Shown one piece after another: positions 1 through 9,427 of a DNA stretch of 46,222 nt. The notes under the pieces were generated by a model. That model ran no database searches, was not told the DNA's origin, and saw only the letters and a program-made list of their open reading frames with translations. Both the position numbers and the translations under genes were made by a program. Position 1 is the first letter of the stretch; every line of letters begins with the position of its first letter. The stretch is from Thermoplasmata archaeon (GTDB taxonomy: Archaea; Thermoplasmatota; Thermoplasmata; Methanomassiliicoccales; Methanomethylophilaceae): NCBI GenBank assembly GCA_015063135.1, contig SUTA01000014.1, forward strand, positions 1 to 46,222, in the 5' to 3' direction.

Positions 1-76
1 CCGTCGCCCTCTTTTGCGGCCATGACCGCCTTGAAAAATTACGGAGTCGACCGACGACCAGGCTCGAAAAGTCATC

Positions 77-403
77 TTACGGCCATCCGGACCGTCTAAA
101 GTAAATTGCGTTGGCATGACAGGACCGGTGGGTCGGATGCGGGGATCCGTCAGCGTAAGCTATAAACAGCAAGCAAAAACATGCAGTAACAACGCTCGTT
201 TTTGTCAAGTAAAGAGGGAAAATGGGGCCCAAAGGCCCCTGTTTCTTTGTTCGGAGCAATCTCTCGTAGATCAGCACGCCGACGATTATGAAGGCGCCGA
301 GTATGAGCATCGCATAGGAGGCCACCCAGATCGCGGTGAAGGCCCGTTTTACCTTGACGGGGTCCTCCTTCGCCTCTTCGTAGCGGTCCTCCAGCGACTT
401 CAT
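77..403 (-). CDS. small membrane protein closing the ATP synthase operon (AhaG position)
   Basis: A 108-residue protein with a charged N-terminus, a clear transmembrane segment at about residues 22-47 and a weaker hydrophobic stretch near 69-82. Its ATG overlaps the atpD stop as ATGA, with GAGG just upstream, so it is probably translationally coupled to atpD. In Methanosarcina the homologous operon ends with a small gene, ahaG, after ahaD; position and size suggest an equivalent, but I cannot show homology. The reading frame crosses a GC-rich hairpin (224-239). The final 40 or so residues are low in character, so the functional protein may be the N-terminal 60 residues. A membrane-anchored assembly or accessory role for the A1AO enzyme is inference. 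Confidence 0.6.
   Translation of the reverse strand: MKSLEDRYEEAKEDPVKVKRAFTAIWVASYAMLILGAFIIVGVLIYERLLRTKKQGPLGPIFPLYLTKTSVVTACFCLLFIAYADGSPHPTHRSCHANAIYFRRSGWP
224..239 (-). terminator. GC-rich hairpin after the ATP synthase operon
   Basis: Six-base GGGGCC/GGCCCC arms enclose a four-base loop. On the minus strand the stem is followed by an ATTTT tract and then a T/C-rich run. This could terminate or process the ATP synthase transcript. It lies inside the frame of the last small gene, which is odd for a terminator and lowers confidence. Confidence 0.35.
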
Positions 404-1035
404 TCCTCGACGTCCCCCTTCTTCTTCAGGTGCTTGAGGCGGGTGACGTTCTCCCTGTCCATCTCTTCGAGACTGAACTTGACGAACCTCTCCGCCTCCT
501 TGAGCTCGGGAATGATCTTGAACTCGAGCGCGTTGACCCTTCTCTTGGTCTTCTCGATCTCGTCCAGGAGCTTCTTCATGGTGGTCTCCACCTCGGCGGC
601 GCGGACGATCGTGTCGAGGAGGTTCTCGAACGCGATGGCCGCTCCCTCGATGAAGGCGGAGGTCGATATCACACCGTAGCCCTTGTCGGGCATCTTGGCG
701 TGGATGTTGTCGGCCTCTACCCTGGGGACCATCATACCCATGATGCTCTTGCTTCCCAGCTTGACCTGCGGTTCCTGCTTGAGAGCGTACGCCGCGCTCT
801 TCACGGCGATCTCTCCCACGACTGCGCGGGCGACGGTGATCTTCTCCATCGCGACGTCGTAGTCGGCGGAGACACCCTCACGCATCTTCCTGGCCTTCTC
901 CAGGACCTCGAAGAACTCGATGATGAGGCCGTCCCTCTTCATCTTCATGATCTTGTAACCGCTCTGGGTCAGCTTGATCTTCTTCTTCAGGTCCAGGAGG
1001 ACCGAACGGTTGGGGGTGACATCGTGCGCGGACAT
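400..1035 (-). CDS. atpD: A-type ATP synthase subunit D
   Basis: Central-stalk subunit of the A1AO ATP synthase, 211 residues, the family's usual size. It begins with the typical VTPNRSVLLDLKKKIKL segment and is mostly long alpha-helical coiled coil at both ends, as expected for the rotor shaft inside the A3B3 hexamer. The chosen ATG has a GAGTGA site five bases upstream that contains the atpB stop; an ATG two codons earlier (1041) overlaps that stop and is also possible. It follows atpB directly and its own stop overlaps the next small gene. Rotation coupled to ion flow through the membrane ring drives ATP synthesis. Confidence 0.93.
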   Translation of the reverse strand: MSAHDVTPNRSVLLDLKKKIKLTQSGYKIMKMKRDGLIIEFFEVLEKARKMREGVSADYDVAMEKITVARAVVGEIAVKSAAYALKQEPQVKLGSKSIMGMMVPRVEADNIHAKMPDKGYGVISTSAFIEGAAIAFENLLDTIVRAAEVETTMKKLLDEIEKTKRRVNALEFKIIPELKEAERFVKFSLEEMDRENVTRLKHLKKKGDVEE

Positions 1036-1040
1036 CGGCA

Positions 1041-2423
1041 TCACTCTTTCTTGGGCAGGTACTTCTCGATGTACTTGCGGTCGATCCTTGTGAGCTGATC
1101 GAGGTCGAGCTCGGTGAAGATCTCCCAAGCGAGGTCCAGGGTGTCCTCGATGGACCTGTCCTCGTCGATGCCCTGCCTGACGATGCGGTCCTCGAAGACG
1201 TCCGCGAACTCAAGCAGCTTCCTGTCCTTGGCGGACAGGGAGTCCTTACCGACGATGGCCACGAGTCCCCTCAGGTCCTTACCCTCGGCGTACGAGGCGT
1301 AGAGCTGGTCGGAGACTCCCTTGTGGTCCTCACGGGTCTTGCCCTTACCGGTTCCTCCGCCCATCAGCCTGGACAGGGAGGAGGACACGTTGACCGGCGG
1401 ATAGATGCCGTTCCTGTGCAGCTCCCTGCTCAGAACGATCTGACCCTCGGTGATGTAGCCGGAGAGGTCGGGGATCGGGTGGGTGATATCGTCACCGGGC
1501 ATGGACAGGATGGGGATCTGTGTGATGGATCCCTTCTTGCCCTTGATCCTTCCCGCACGCTCGTAGAGCTGTGCCAGATCGGTGTACATGTAGCCGGGGT
1601 AACCGCGCCTTCCGGGCACTTCCTCACGGGCCGCTCCAACCTGACGGAGGGCCTCGCAGTAGTTGGTGATGTCGGTCATGATGACCAGCACCTGCATGCC
1701 CAGGTCGAACGCCATGTACTCCGCAGTGGTGAGTCCCAGACGGGGAGTGACGATACGCTCGACGGCGGGGTCGTCGGCGAGGTTCAGGAAGACCACGGCG
1801 TTCTTCAGGGCGCCGGTCCTCTCGAACTCCTTCATGAACATCTGCTTCTCTTCGTTGGTGATACCCATGGCGATGAACACGACGGCGAACTCCTCGTTCT
1901 CTCCGCGGACCTTGGCCTGCCTGGCGATCTGCAGAGCGATCTCGTTGTGGGGGAGACCGGACGCGGAGAAGATAGGCAGCTTCTGTCCCCTGACCAGGGT
2001 GTTCATTCCGTCGATGGTCGAGATGCCGGTCTGGATGAAATCAGACGGGCTGTCCCTGGCCCACGGGTTGATGGCCGCTCCGACGATGTCCAGCTCTTTC
2101 TCGGGGACGATCTTGGCGCCTCCGTCCAGGGGCTCACCGGCTCCGGTGAGGACCCTTCCGAGCATGTCCTTGGAAACGGGCATCTTCATGGTGTCGCCCA
2201 GGAAGCGGACGGACGCGTCCCTGTCGATACCGGAGGTTCCCTCGAACACCTGGACGACGACGATGTCGTCGGAGGAATCCAGGACCTCTCCCCTCTTCAT
2301 GGAGCCGTCGGACATCCTGATGCTGACCATCTCCTTGTAACCGACGGGCTCGGTCTTCTTGACGAAGATCAGAGGTCCGGCGATCTGGGAGATCGTCTTG
2401 TACTCTTTGGTAACACTTGCCAT
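1041..2423 (-). CDS. atpB: A-type ATP synthase non-catalytic subunit B
   Basis: Non-catalytic nucleotide-binding subunit alternating with A in the A3B3 head; 460 residues, full length. It shows the N-terminal beta-barrel segment, the central RecA-like fold with [20 protein letters not shown] in place of a functional P-loop (normal for B), and the [27 protein letters not shown]-type region of the family. I chose the ATG at 2423 because GGAGTG lies at the right distance upstream. A GTG three codons earlier overlaps the atpA stop and would add MIP. No anomalies. Confidence 0.96.
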   Translation of the reverse strand: MASVTKEYKTISQIAGPLIFVKKTEPVGYKEMVSIRMSDGSMKRGEVLDSSDDIVVVQVFEGTSGIDRDASVRFLGDTMKMPVSKDMLGRVLTGAGEPLDGGAKIVPEKELDIVGAAINPWARDSPSDFIQTGISTIDGMNTLVRGQKLPIFSASGLPHNEIALQIARQAKVRGENEEFAVVFIAMGITNEEKQMFMKEFERTGALKNAVVFLNLADDPAVERIVTPRLGLTTAEYMAFDLGMQVLVIMTDITNYCEALRQVGAAREEVPGRRGYPGYMYTDLAQLYERAGRIKGKKGSITQIPILSMPGDDITHPIPDLSGYITEGQIVLSRELHRNGIYPPVNVSSSLSRLMGGGTGKGKTREDHKGVSDQLYASYAEGKDLRGLVAIVGKDSLSAKDRKLLEFADVFEDRIVRQGIDEDRSIEDTLDLAWEIFTELDLDQLTRIDRKYIEKYLPKKE

Positions 2424-2428
2424 TGGAA

Positions 2429-4159
2429 TCACACTCCGAGGGTGCCGAACTGGGCGTCCATGTCCTTCTCGACAGCGTCGAACTCGGCGTCGGTGTTCTC
2501 CTCGTACTTCGCCTGGGCGAATCTGAGCCTGACAGGGAGACTCGAGATCTTGTCCACGGTCACGCCAGCGGCGAGGGCCTTCTCGGACATGTCGGAGTAC
2601 TTCTTGATCAGGGACATCATCTTGTACTGCCTCGGGAGGGGGCAGTAGCAGTCCACGGGGTGGTACGCGTTCTGCTGGAGGTAGATCTCACGGATCATCT
2701 TGGCGACCTCCAGGGTGACCTTCTGCTCATCGGGCAGGGAGTCGGATCCGACCATCTGCACGACCTCCTGCAGCTCGGCCTCCTTCTGGAGGGTCTGCAT
2801 GGCCCATGCGCGGAGCGCGGGGAAGTCCTCGGCGACGTTCGCCTTGTACCAGCCCAGCAGCTGCTTGTCGTACATGGTGTAGGAAGTCAGCCAGTTGATG
2901 GTGGGGAAGTGCCTCCTCTCCCTCAGCTTGGTGTCCAGCGCCCAGAAGACACGGACGATACGGAGGGTGTTCTGAGTGACGGGCTCGGACAGGTCTCCTC
3001 CGGGAGGAGAGACCGCACCGATGACGGAGATGGATCCGTCCTCGCCGCACAGGGTCTTGGCCCTGCAGGCACGCTCGTAGAACTCGGAGAGACGGCCGGC
3101 CAGGTACGCGGGGTAACCCTCTTCTCCGGGCATCTCTTCGAGCCTGGAGGAGATCTCACGCATGGCCTCTGCCCACCTGGAGGTGGAGTCGGCCATAAGG
3201 GAGACGTTGTATCCCATGTCCCTGAAGTACTCGGCGATGGTCATTCCGGTGTAGACGGAAGCCTCCCTGGCCGCCACAGGCATGTTGGACGTGTTGGCGA
3301 TCAGGACGGTCCTCTTCATCAGGGACTCGCCGGACCTGGGGTCCACGAGCTCGGGGAACTCGGTCAGAACCTCGGTCATCTCGTTTCCGCGCTCGCCGCA
3401 TCCGATGTAGACGACGATCTCGGCATCGGAATATTTGGCCAGCGACTGCTGGGTGACGGTCTTTCCGGTACCGAACGCACCGGGGATGGCCGCCGCTCCT
3501 CCCTTCGCGAGGGGGAACATGGTGTCCAGGACACGGAGTCCGGTGACCAGCGGGACGTCCGGCTGATACTTCTCGGAGACGGGTCTGGGGACACGGACGG
3601 GCCAGTACTGCAGCATGGAGACCTCGCGGCCGCCGATGATGGCGATGGTGTCGTCGACGGTGAAGGAGCCGGGTTTGATCGAGTCAACCTTGGACTTCTT
3701 GATGTCGACGGGGGCCATGATCTTGTGGAGGATGGGTCCCTCCTGCACGGTACCGATGACCTGTCCGCCGGAGACCTCGTCGCCCACGTTGACGGTGGGT
3801 TTGAAGTCCCATTTCTTGTCGTGATCCAGTCCAGGCGCGGAGACTCCCCTGTAGATGAAGTCTCCCATCTTGTCCCTCAGCACGGGCAGGGGCCTCTGGA
3901 TTCCGTCGTAAACGGAGGTGAGGAGGCCGGGGCCCAGCTCGACTGCGAGGGGCCTCCCGGTGTTGGTGACGGGCTCGCCGGGTTTGATACCCGACGTGTC
4001 CTCGTAAACCTGGATGATAGAATAGTCGCCGACGATCTTGATGACCTCGCCCATCAGCTGCTCGTTCCCCACGTGCACGACATCGTACATTTTGGGGGAG
4101 ATTCCGGTAGCTGTGACGACAGGTCCGGCGACCCTGTAAATTACACCTTCAGTGCTCAT
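2429..4159 (-). CDS. atpA: A-type ATP synthase catalytic subunit A
   Basis: Catalytic subunit, 576 residues. The Walker A motif GAFGTGKT is near residue 225, preceded by the A-type insertion (non-homologous region) absent from F-type beta subunits. The sequence [29 protein letters not shown] is the diagnostic catalytic and Arg-containing block of A/V-type A subunits. No intein interrupts the P-loop region, unlike some archaeal homologues. The start has GAGG eight bases upstream and sits directly after the atpF stop. ATP forms at the A-B interfaces, driven by rotation of the central stalk. Confidence 0.97.
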   Translation of the reverse strand: MSTEGVIYRVAGPVVTATGISPKMYDVVHVGNEQLMGEVIKIVGDYSIIQVYEDTSGIKPGEPVTNTGRPLAVELGPGLLTSVYDGIQRPLPVLRDKMGDFIYRGVSAPGLDHDKKWDFKPTVNVGDEVSGGQVIGTVQEGPILHKIMAPVDIKKSKVDSIKPGSFTVDDTIAIIGGREVSMLQYWPVRVPRPVSEKYQPDVPLVTGLRVLDTMFPLAKGGAAAIPGAFGTGKTVTQQSLAKYSDAEIVVYIGCGERGNEMTEVLTEFPELVDPRSGESLMKRTVLIANTSNMPVAAREASVYTGMTIAEYFRDMGYNVSLMADSTSRWAEAMREISSRLEEMPGEEGYPAYLAGRLSEFYERACRAKTLCGEDGSISVIGAVSPPGGDLSEPVTQNTLRIVRVFWALDTKLRERRHFPTINWLTSYTMYDKQLLGWYKANVAEDFPALRAWAMQTLQKEAELQEVVQMVGSDSLPDEQKVTLEVAKMIREIYLQQNAYHPVDCYCPLPRQYKMMSLIKKYSDMSEKALAAGVTVDKISSLPVRLRFAQAKYEENTDAEFDAVEKDMDAQFGTLGV

Positions 4160-4465
4160 TTATTCATCCTCTGTCTTGTATAAATCAACGCCAATGACCC
4201 TCCTAACCTTCTCACGGAGGTCGGATTCGCTTCCGCCGACAGGGACAACGACGGGCTGGATAGAATCCATAACCCTTGCCTTCACCTGGACGGAGAGGTT
4301 GGCGAGGTCCTTCGCATCGCATGCGAGGATACCTATGTTTGGCTGGGACATTGCCTCCAGCATTTTTTCCTGGTAATTGTCGGCATCTGCGACGAAAACG
4401 CTACGGATTCCGGCGAGCCTGAACCCGAGCGTGAACTCCTCGCTGCCTATAACTGCTATCTGCAT
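4160..4465 (-). CDS. atpF: A-type ATP synthase subunit F
   Basis: A 101-residue central-stalk subunit with a Rossmann-like fold. The N-terminus reads MQIAVIGSEEFTLGFRLAGI, the family signature, and IGILACDAKDL matches the second conserved strand. Length is normal. The ATG overlaps the stop of atpC as TGATG, with GGTGA upstream. In A/V enzymes subunit F binds subunit D and modulates coupling. Position between C and A matches the methanogen operon order. Confidence 0.93.
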   Translation of the reverse strand: MQIAVIGSEEFTLGFRLAGIRSVFVADADNYQEKMLEAMSQPNIGILACDAKDLANLSVQVKARVMDSIQPVVVPVGGSESDLREKVRRVIGVDLYKTEDE

Positions 4466-5517
4466 CAGATCACCAGCAAGTCCTTGACTTTCTCTTTGCT
4501 CAAACCGCTCTCGATGCCCCTAGCGACGGTCCTGATGTTGCTGACCTCAATCTCCTTGTGGATCATGTAGTCGATAACGGGGACCGCGGACAACGGGTAC
4601 TGGTGGGACAGCTTGTTGGCCTGCGCCATCTCGTACTTCTTCATAGCGAGCACGACGTCGCGGACCTTCATGTCCTCCGCCTCGAAGACGTCCTTGATTG
4701 CCTCGTAGAACTCGAGCTGAGCGATATCGGAGGATGCTCCCTCGATGGTCTCGGCTCCAGCCAGCTGCATGGCCGTCTTCTTGTCTATGTACCTTCCGCC
4801 CGGGATGAGGTACGGGGCTACTGCCTCTCCGTACACTCCGACCACCTTCAGCTTCAGGATGGTCTCCAGGTTGCGGACATCGATCTCGGTGCGGACGTAT
4901 TTCTGGAAGTTCTGGGACGGCCTGTCGTTGGGGTTGATGCTCTTGAGGAGCCTGCGGTAGTGCTGAATGTCGCAGTAGTCCTCGACAGGACCGAAGCTGT
5001 TCTTCGACTTGTAGACGTCGAGCAGCTCCTGGCCGTTCATTCCCATCATCTTCGCGAAATTCGTGAGGATATCTTCCGTGGAATCTATCGATATCAGTTT
5101 GTCAAGTGCCTCGGCGTCGAGCTTGCCGGCAATCACCAGGTCCTGCCTGATGTATTCCGCTGCCAGACCGTACGACTTGCCCCTCAGGATGACCTTGAGG
5201 TTCCAGAAGTCCCACTTCTCCAAGTAGGACTGAACCAGAGTCCTCAGGTTGCCCTGGGATGCCAGGAGGATGCTCCTGAACGCCTTCGCCATGTTGGCGT
5301 TGGTGGCGTACTCGAGGAGGTCGATACCGGACAGCGTGGCTGCCAGGTCGGTCATCTCCTTGTTGTATCCGGCTTCGCTGATGTAACGGGAGATCTCGGC
5401 GGTGCTCATGTTGAGCATCTTGTCGAAGTCCTCGACTTTCAGAAGCTTGGACTTCTTCGCCTTGACCCTCGCGACAGCGTACGCGTAGTTGCCTTCAGTT
5501 CCTCTGCGGCCGATCAT
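4465..5517 (-). CDS. atpC: A-type ATP synthase subunit C
   Basis: Funnel-shaped connector between the central stalk and the membrane c-ring (V-type d, archaeal C), about 350 residues and almost wholly alpha-helical. It contains the family's GNYAYAVARVKAKKSKLL start and repeated three-helix units. I set the start at the ATG at 5517 because GGTGA, which includes the atpE stop, lies five bases upstream. A GTG three codons earlier would overlap that stop. Neighbours and order support the call. Confidence 0.93.
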   Translation of the reverse strand: MIGRRGTEGNYAYAVARVKAKKSKLLKVEDFDKMLNMSTAEISRYISEAGYNKEMTDLAATLSGIDLLEYATNANMAKAFRSILLASQGNLRTLVQSYLEKWDFWNLKVILRGKSYGLAAEYIRQDLVIAGKLDAEALDKLISIDSTEDILTNFAKMMGMNGQELLDVYKSKNSFGPVEDYCDIQHYRRLLKSINPNDRPSQNFQKYVRTEIDVRNLETILKLKVVGVYGEAVAPYLIPGGRYIDKKTAMQLAGAETIEGASSDIAQLEFYEAIKDVFEAEDMKVRDVVLAMKKYEMAQANKLSHQYPLSAVPVIDYMIHKEIEVSNIRTVARGIESGLSKEKVKDLLVI

Positions 5518-5522
5518 CTCGC

Positions 5523-6080
5523 TCACCCGAAGAGCATGTCGGACACGGTCTTGATCTCGCGGTCCCAGATCTCCTGAAGGAGAGTGGAGTACTGCATGTC
5601 GACCTCGATCTGCCCGTCCTCGCTCTGGAGGATGAGGCCGGACCTGACCTTGCTGTCCTTCACCACTTCGCTGACCCCGAGCTCGTCCGCGGTGAAACTG
5701 TCATTCACCGAGATGAACGCCTTGGGCTTGTCGATGACCTTCTTGGCGCTCGCGACCATTGCCTTGTAATGACCCAGCTTGACGTCTTTGGGTGCATTCT
5801 CGAGGTCGGCGAGGGTAGCCTCGAAGGCCCTGGTGAGGACGTCCTTCTTCTTGGCCAGGACGATCTTCTTGCTCTCCAGCTCGGAGCTGGAGACTTCCTG
5901 GCGCTCGAGGAGGGCGATCTCGTCCTTGAGCCTCTTGTCCTCTTTCTCTTTCATCTCAGCGATTCTCGCGTCGGCGTCCGCCTTGATCTTCTCGATCTCG
6001 GAGGAGGCTCCGGCCCTGATGGCCGCGGCCTTGTCGTCCGCGTCCTTGAGGATCTCCTGAGTAACCTTGTCCAGTGCCAT
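5523..6080 (-). CDS. atpE: A-type ATP synthase subunit E
   Basis: Peripheral-stalk subunit, 185 residues. The N-terminal half (to about residue 100) is a long charged helix rich in Glu, Lys and Ala that pairs with subunit H. The C-terminal half is the globular domain that binds the A3B3 head. The ATG at 6080 has GAGGT six bases upstream. An upstream TTG would add PRGNL, which is just the Shine-Dalgarno region read as protein, so I rejected it. Confidence 0.92.
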   Translation of the reverse strand: MALDKVTQEILKDADDKAAAIRAGASSEIEKIKADADARIAEMKEKEDKRLKDEIALLERQEVSSSELESKKIVLAKKKDVLTRAFEATLADLENAPKDVKLGHYKAMVASAKKVIDKPKAFISVNDSFTADELGVSEVVKDSKVRSGLILQSEDGQIEVDMQYSTLLQEIWDREIKTVSDMLFG

Positions 6081-6102
6081 GAGATTACCTCTTGGCAAGA
6101 AC

Positions 6103-6333
6103 TCAGCTACCCATCACGAAGATTCCGAGAATAGCGACGACCAGTCCGAAAATGACGATAGTCTCGGGCAGAACCACGAAAATCATGGCCTTTCCGAACA
6201 GGGAGAGATCCTCGGTGATAGCACCGACAGCGGCGGCACCGATGTCTTTCTCAGCCATTCCGGATCCGAGTCCAGCAAGTCCGACTGCGAGTCCAGCTCC
6301 AATTGCGATAAGTCCAGTTCCTTCGTCAACCAT
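6103..6333 (-). CDS. atpK: A-type ATP synthase membrane ring subunit K (proteolipid c)
   Basis: A 76-residue hairpin of two transmembrane helices. The second helix carries LPETIVIFGL, whose Glu (about residue 57) is the ion-carrying carboxylate. The glycine-rich first helix and polar loop (EKDIGAAAVGAITED) match methanogen single-hairpin proteolipids. I chose the ATG at 6333 because GAGGT stands nine bases upstream; an ATG three codons earlier overlaps the atpI stop but sits one base from the ribosome site. Whether the ring carries protons or sodium cannot be settled by eye. Confidence 0.93.
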   Translation of the reverse strand: MVDEGTGLIAIGAGLAVGLAGLGSGMAEKDIGAAAVGAITEDLSLFGKAMIFVVLPETIVIFGLVVAILGIFVMGS

Positions 6334-6338
6334 TTTAA

Positions 6339-8384
6339 TCATACCTCTTTTGTAGATTTCTCGGTGTAAATCGTTTGTTTGCGTTTGATCCTGAGGGGTT
6401 TGAACTCGATGCCGCCTCCCTCATAGAACTTGTTCATCAGCTCGACGAGCTGCAACCTCATTCCGTGCAGACCAGCCGACAGGATTGCCAGGGTCCAGAC
6501 CATGAGATGCAGGAAGGCGAACAGAAGACCGCCGACGATGATGCCGGCGACGCCGCCAAGTCCCATTGCGATCATGTTGATCGCGATGTAGTTGAACGCC
6601 AGGGCCATTCCGGCCTTGGACATACCGATGGCGGCGAGACGAGTGTACGAGAGAATGTTCCCGATGAAACCGGGCAGCTCCAGGATGGCCTGGATTCCCT
6701 CGTGCTTTATGTTCATGACGATCTCGACCACGATGAGCACCAGTCCGATGCCTACGAAGGGCAGGACATCACTGAAACTGTAGTCGTCAGGATAGATGAG
6801 GAACATCGCGAGTCCGAAGCACAGGAGCACGATTCCAATGAATCCGAGGAGCCATCCTCCCTTCTCCTTGAAAGCGTGGGCGAACCCGTGCTGGATCGTC
6901 AGGTTGTACAGAGCGCATCCATATCCGATGAGGAGATGGACGATTCCGATGTAGACGGACATCTTAAGCAGAAGTCCGACGTCGTGGAGTTTACCGACAC
7001 CAGTCTCGTGGGGCAGCAGACCGTTGAAGATTTCAGGCAGTCCGTCGAGTCCCAGGAGCCCCTGCCACGTGGATTCGACATCCAGTGTGTGGGCGGACTC
7101 GACGAAGTGCATTCCCAGGCATTCTCCGAAGAAGAAGAAGCCGAAGACGAATGCCCAAATACCGCCGAAGAACAGAACGGTGGCGATAGCACGCCAGTCC
7201 TTGTTCTTGGCGACTTTGAGTCCATATGCTCCAAGAATGATGAACGGTATAGCGTAACCGACGTCTCCGACCATGAGACCGAAGAACAGCGGGAAGAAGA
7301 TGGCGATCAGGATTGAAGGGTCTATCTCCTGATACTTGGGAGTGGCGACCAGCTTGGTCACGTACTCGAACTCCTTCACCACCTGTCCGTTCTTGAGGTT
7401 GGACGGCGGCACTTTGAATCTGGGCTCAGCCTCTTCCTGCTCGGCCATTTTCCTGCCGCGGGTCTCCTGGACCTCGACATAGATGCCGTCGACCATGGAC
7501 TCGAGGTCGCTCTTGACGGCCTCGACCTTGGATGCGGGCACCCATGCATCGATCACGAAGGTGAACTCGCTGGAGGCGACACGGAGGGGGAGCTCCCCCT
7601 TCTCGAGCTGAATGGACAGCTCCTCGTCAGCGGCCTTCAGGAAGGACTTGTGTTTCTCAAGAAGCATTTCGAGCTCTTTCTGAACGACTTCGAGCCCGCT
7701 CTCTGCGGTGCTGATATCGCGGTCGACCGCCGCGAGAGCGGCGGAAGCGGACCCGGTACCAGTGGGCAGGGCGATCTCGTTGAAGCCGACGGAGCTCAGG
7801 GCCTCGACGGCCTTGTCCCTGTCGGACTTCCTGACGAATACGGCCACGGGCCTGTCGCCTTTCTTGGCGACGCCCTGGAAGATCTCGCACTCGATGCCGC
7901 TGAGGGCTGAGGTGGGGTCTTCCCCGGCCATACCGACCAGAGCATCTATGGTGGCGTAGCCGGAATAGAGCTCAAGGTCGATCGGCAGTTCAGAAAGGAT
8001 CTCGAGATTCCTCTTCGTAGCGTTTAAATCGGTGATTCTCTGATTGAGATCATTCCTTCTGTCAATGACGGAGCGGACCTCCGCATCGACAGCTTCGACG
8101 CTGTCAGATGATATCTGGCTCTTGATTTCCACGTCGGTAATGGGCAGGGCTTTCGTCTTTTTGTCGATTCCCAGCTCCTTCTCCATCGCACGCACCTTCA
8201 GGAGCCTCTCGGCGACCTTGGGGGCGTACGGGCGGGAGTTACCGATGTTGAAACCCTCGTCCGCGTCGACGGTATGATCGATCAGGTGGACGGCATTCAC
8301 ACTGTACAGGGCCTCGATGGCCTCGTCAATGTGAGAGTTGGCGCCCACGATCACAATCCTACTCATCGACTCAGGAAGTAACAT
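6339..8384 (-). CDS. atpI: A-type ATP synthase subunit I (a/stator)
   Basis: Membrane stator subunit, 681 residues. The N-terminal half is cytosolic with coiled-coil segments (DRRNDLNQRITDLNATKRN and the region around residue 220-250). From about residue 350 come multiple transmembrane helices starting with ILIAIFFPLFFGLMVGDVGYA, a family hallmark. The conserved RLAAIGMSKAGMALAFN segment holds the Arg that faces the ring carboxylate. The start at 8384 has GAGAGG seven bases upstream and overlaps the end of atpH by 14 bases; an internal ATG (8366, MSRIVIVG) lies after the atpH stop and is the alternative. Confidence 0.94.
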   Translation of the reverse strand: MLLPESMSRIVIVGANSHIDEAIEALYSVNAVHLIDHTVDADEGFNIGNSRPYAPKVAERLLKVRAMEKELGIDKKTKALPITDVEIKSQISSDSVEAVDAEVRSVIDRRNDLNQRITDLNATKRNLEILSELPIDLELYSGYATIDALVGMAGEDPTSALSGIECEIFQGVAKKGDRPVAVFVRKSDRDKAVEALSSVGFNEIALPTGTGSASAALAAVDRDISTAESGLEVVQKELEMLLEKHKSFLKAADEELSIQLEKGELPLRVASSEFTFVIDAWVPASKVEAVKSDLESMVDGIYVEVQETRGRKMAEQEEAEPRFKVPPSNLKNGQVVKEFEYVTKLVATPKYQEIDPSILIAIFFPLFFGLMVGDVGYAIPFIILGAYGLKVAKNKDWRAIATVLFFGGIWAFVFGFFFFGECLGMHFVESAHTLDVESTWQGLLGLDGLPEIFNGLLPHETGVGKLHDVGLLLKMSVYIGIVHLLIGYGCALYNLTIQHGFAHAFKEKGGWLLGFIGIVLLCFGLAMFLIYPDDYSFSDVLPFVGIGLVLIVVEIVMNIKHEGIQAILELPGFIGNILSYTRLAAIGMSKAGMALAFNYIAINMIAMGLGGVAGIIVGGLLFAFLHLMVWTLAILSAGLHGMRLQLVELMNKFYEGGGIEFKPLRIKRKQTIYTEKSTKEV

Positions 8385-8703
8385 TTAGGGTCCTCTCAAA
8401 TTCTTTATTAAGAAAATCTTTTACTTCCTCGATCCTCGCATCGGCGTTGGCGGTGATGGCGTCAGCATTCTTCCTTCCCTCAGAGAGGGCGGCTTCGCGC
8501 TGGGCGGCCAGTTTCTCCTTCGTCTCTGCGATTGCGGATTCGCTAGAGCTGCGCATCTGAGCCTCGGCGTCCTGAATCTTCTTCACAGAATCTCTCCGAG
8601 CTTCGGCGATGGCGGACTTCTTGTCGGCCTCGGCCTGTTTGACCTTGGCGTCGGCATCCGCCTCCGCTTTCTTAATCTCCGAAAGTATGTCAGTACGGCT
8701 CAA
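8371..8703 (-). CDS. atpH: A-type ATP synthase subunit H (peripheral stalk)
   Basis: A 110-residue, almost entirely coiled-coil protein rich in Ala, Glu, Lys and Asp that pairs with subunit E to form the peripheral stalk. First gene of the operon. The start is a TTG with GGAGAG seven bases upstream (8711-8716); no in-frame ATG exists near the N-terminus. Sequence conservation in this family is low, so the call rests on coiled-coil composition, length and first position before atpI. Confidence 0.85.
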   Translation of the reverse strand: MSRTDILSEIKKAEADADAKVKQAEADKKSAIAEARRDSVKKIQDAEAQMRSSSESAIAETKEKLAAQREAALSEGRKNADAITANADARIEEVKDFLNKEFERTLNVTS

Positions 8704-8743
8704 ATAAACACTCTCCGACCCTTGAGGGGCGCTACCCCCTCTT

Positions 8744-8753
8744 CTATATTTAA
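8744..8753 (-). promoter_or_regulatory. TATA box of the ATP synthase operon
   Basis: On the minus strand TTAAATATAG lies about 46 bases before the atpH TTG, leaving a roughly 20-base leader with a GGAGAG ribosome site. It overlaps the stop of the upstream dCMP deaminase gene. A short hairpin (GAGGGG 8724-8729 with CCCCTC 8736-8741) spans the expected transcription start and might be regulatory. Confidence 0.5.
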
Positions 8754-9247
8754 TAGTGAGGGTCAGAGTATAATGCGCGTAATACAGGAAGTCGCTGTTT
8801 TTGGGGGTGGAACTCGCGTATTTTTATATCCGTCTCATCCAAGAGGGATTTCGAGAGATCGTCCATATAGCCCTCGTCGTACACGATCTCCTTGATCCCG
8901 GCGTTGATTAGTATCTTGGCGCACATGGAGCAGGGGAACGTTGTGGTGTAGATCGAGGCGCCGTTGACGCTGACGCCGAAGTACGCGGCCTGGGCCACGG
9001 CGTTCTGCTCGGCATGGACGCCGCGGCAGAGCTCGTGCCTGGTGCCGGACGGGATGTTCATCTGGACCCTGATGCATCCCAGCTCCTCGCAGTGGCGGGT
9101 ACCCCTGGGAGAACCGTTGTAGCCCGTGGAAAGGACCCTCTTCTCCTTGACGATGACGGCGCCAACCTTCCTCCTGAGGCAAGTGGAACGGGTGGATACG
9201 AGCCTGGCCATCTCCATGAAGTACTCGTCGTTATCGGGTCTGTCCAT
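8750..9247 (-). CDS. deoxycytidylate (dCMP) deaminase
   Basis: Zinc-dependent cytidine/deoxycytidylate deaminase, 165 residues, converting dCMP to dUMP for dTTP synthesis. The HAE motif (GVHAEQNAV) and the PCxxC motif (FPCSMCAK) give the zinc ligands and catalytic glutamate. An additional Cys/His set ([16 protein letters not shown]) before HAE matches the second zinc site of dCMP deaminases of the ComEB type. The ATG is 27 bases from a TATA box, so the mRNA is probably leaderless. The gene diverges from the signal peptidase gene and lies just upstream of the ATP synthase operon. Confidence 0.9.
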   Translation of the reverse strand: MDRPDNDEYFMEMARLVSTRSTCLRRKVGAVIVKEKRVLSTGYNGSPRGTRHCEELGCIRVQMNIPSGTRHELCRGVHAEQNAVAQAAYFGVSVNGASIYTTTFPCSMCAKILINAGIKEIVYDEGYMDDLSKSLLDETDIKIREFHPQKQRLPVLRALYSDPHY

Positions 9248-9269
9248 GGCACTCCGATGTCATTGGACG

Positions 9270-9280
9270 TATATAATGGA
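9270..9280 (-). promoter_or_regulatory. TATA box for the dCMP deaminase gene
   Basis: CATTATATACG on the minus strand, centred 27 bases before the ATG at 9247, predicting transcription start at or next to the start codon. Confidence 0.55.
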
Positions 9281-9427
9281 GAGCATGATGATTCCGCATG
9301 CTGGCACATTGGATGGAATGGTGAACAGAGGGAACTTCGGGCGATGCTTGATTCTTCGCTCCCAAGCCGTCTCAGGGCGATTTCAGCATATGGAACCGTT
9401 TATCTACAAAGGAGAGTATCCCGTGGC

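Noticed and set aside
1-99. Plus-strand frame open from the window edge to a TAA at 97-99
   Set aside because: Only about 32 codons visible, overlaps the ATP synthase operon's last gene, and no family is recognisable; could be the end of a gene outside the window.
2417-4183. 588-codon open frame on the plus strand
   Set aside because: Antisense shadow of atpA; composition is that of a GC-rich reverse frame and atpA is unmistakable.
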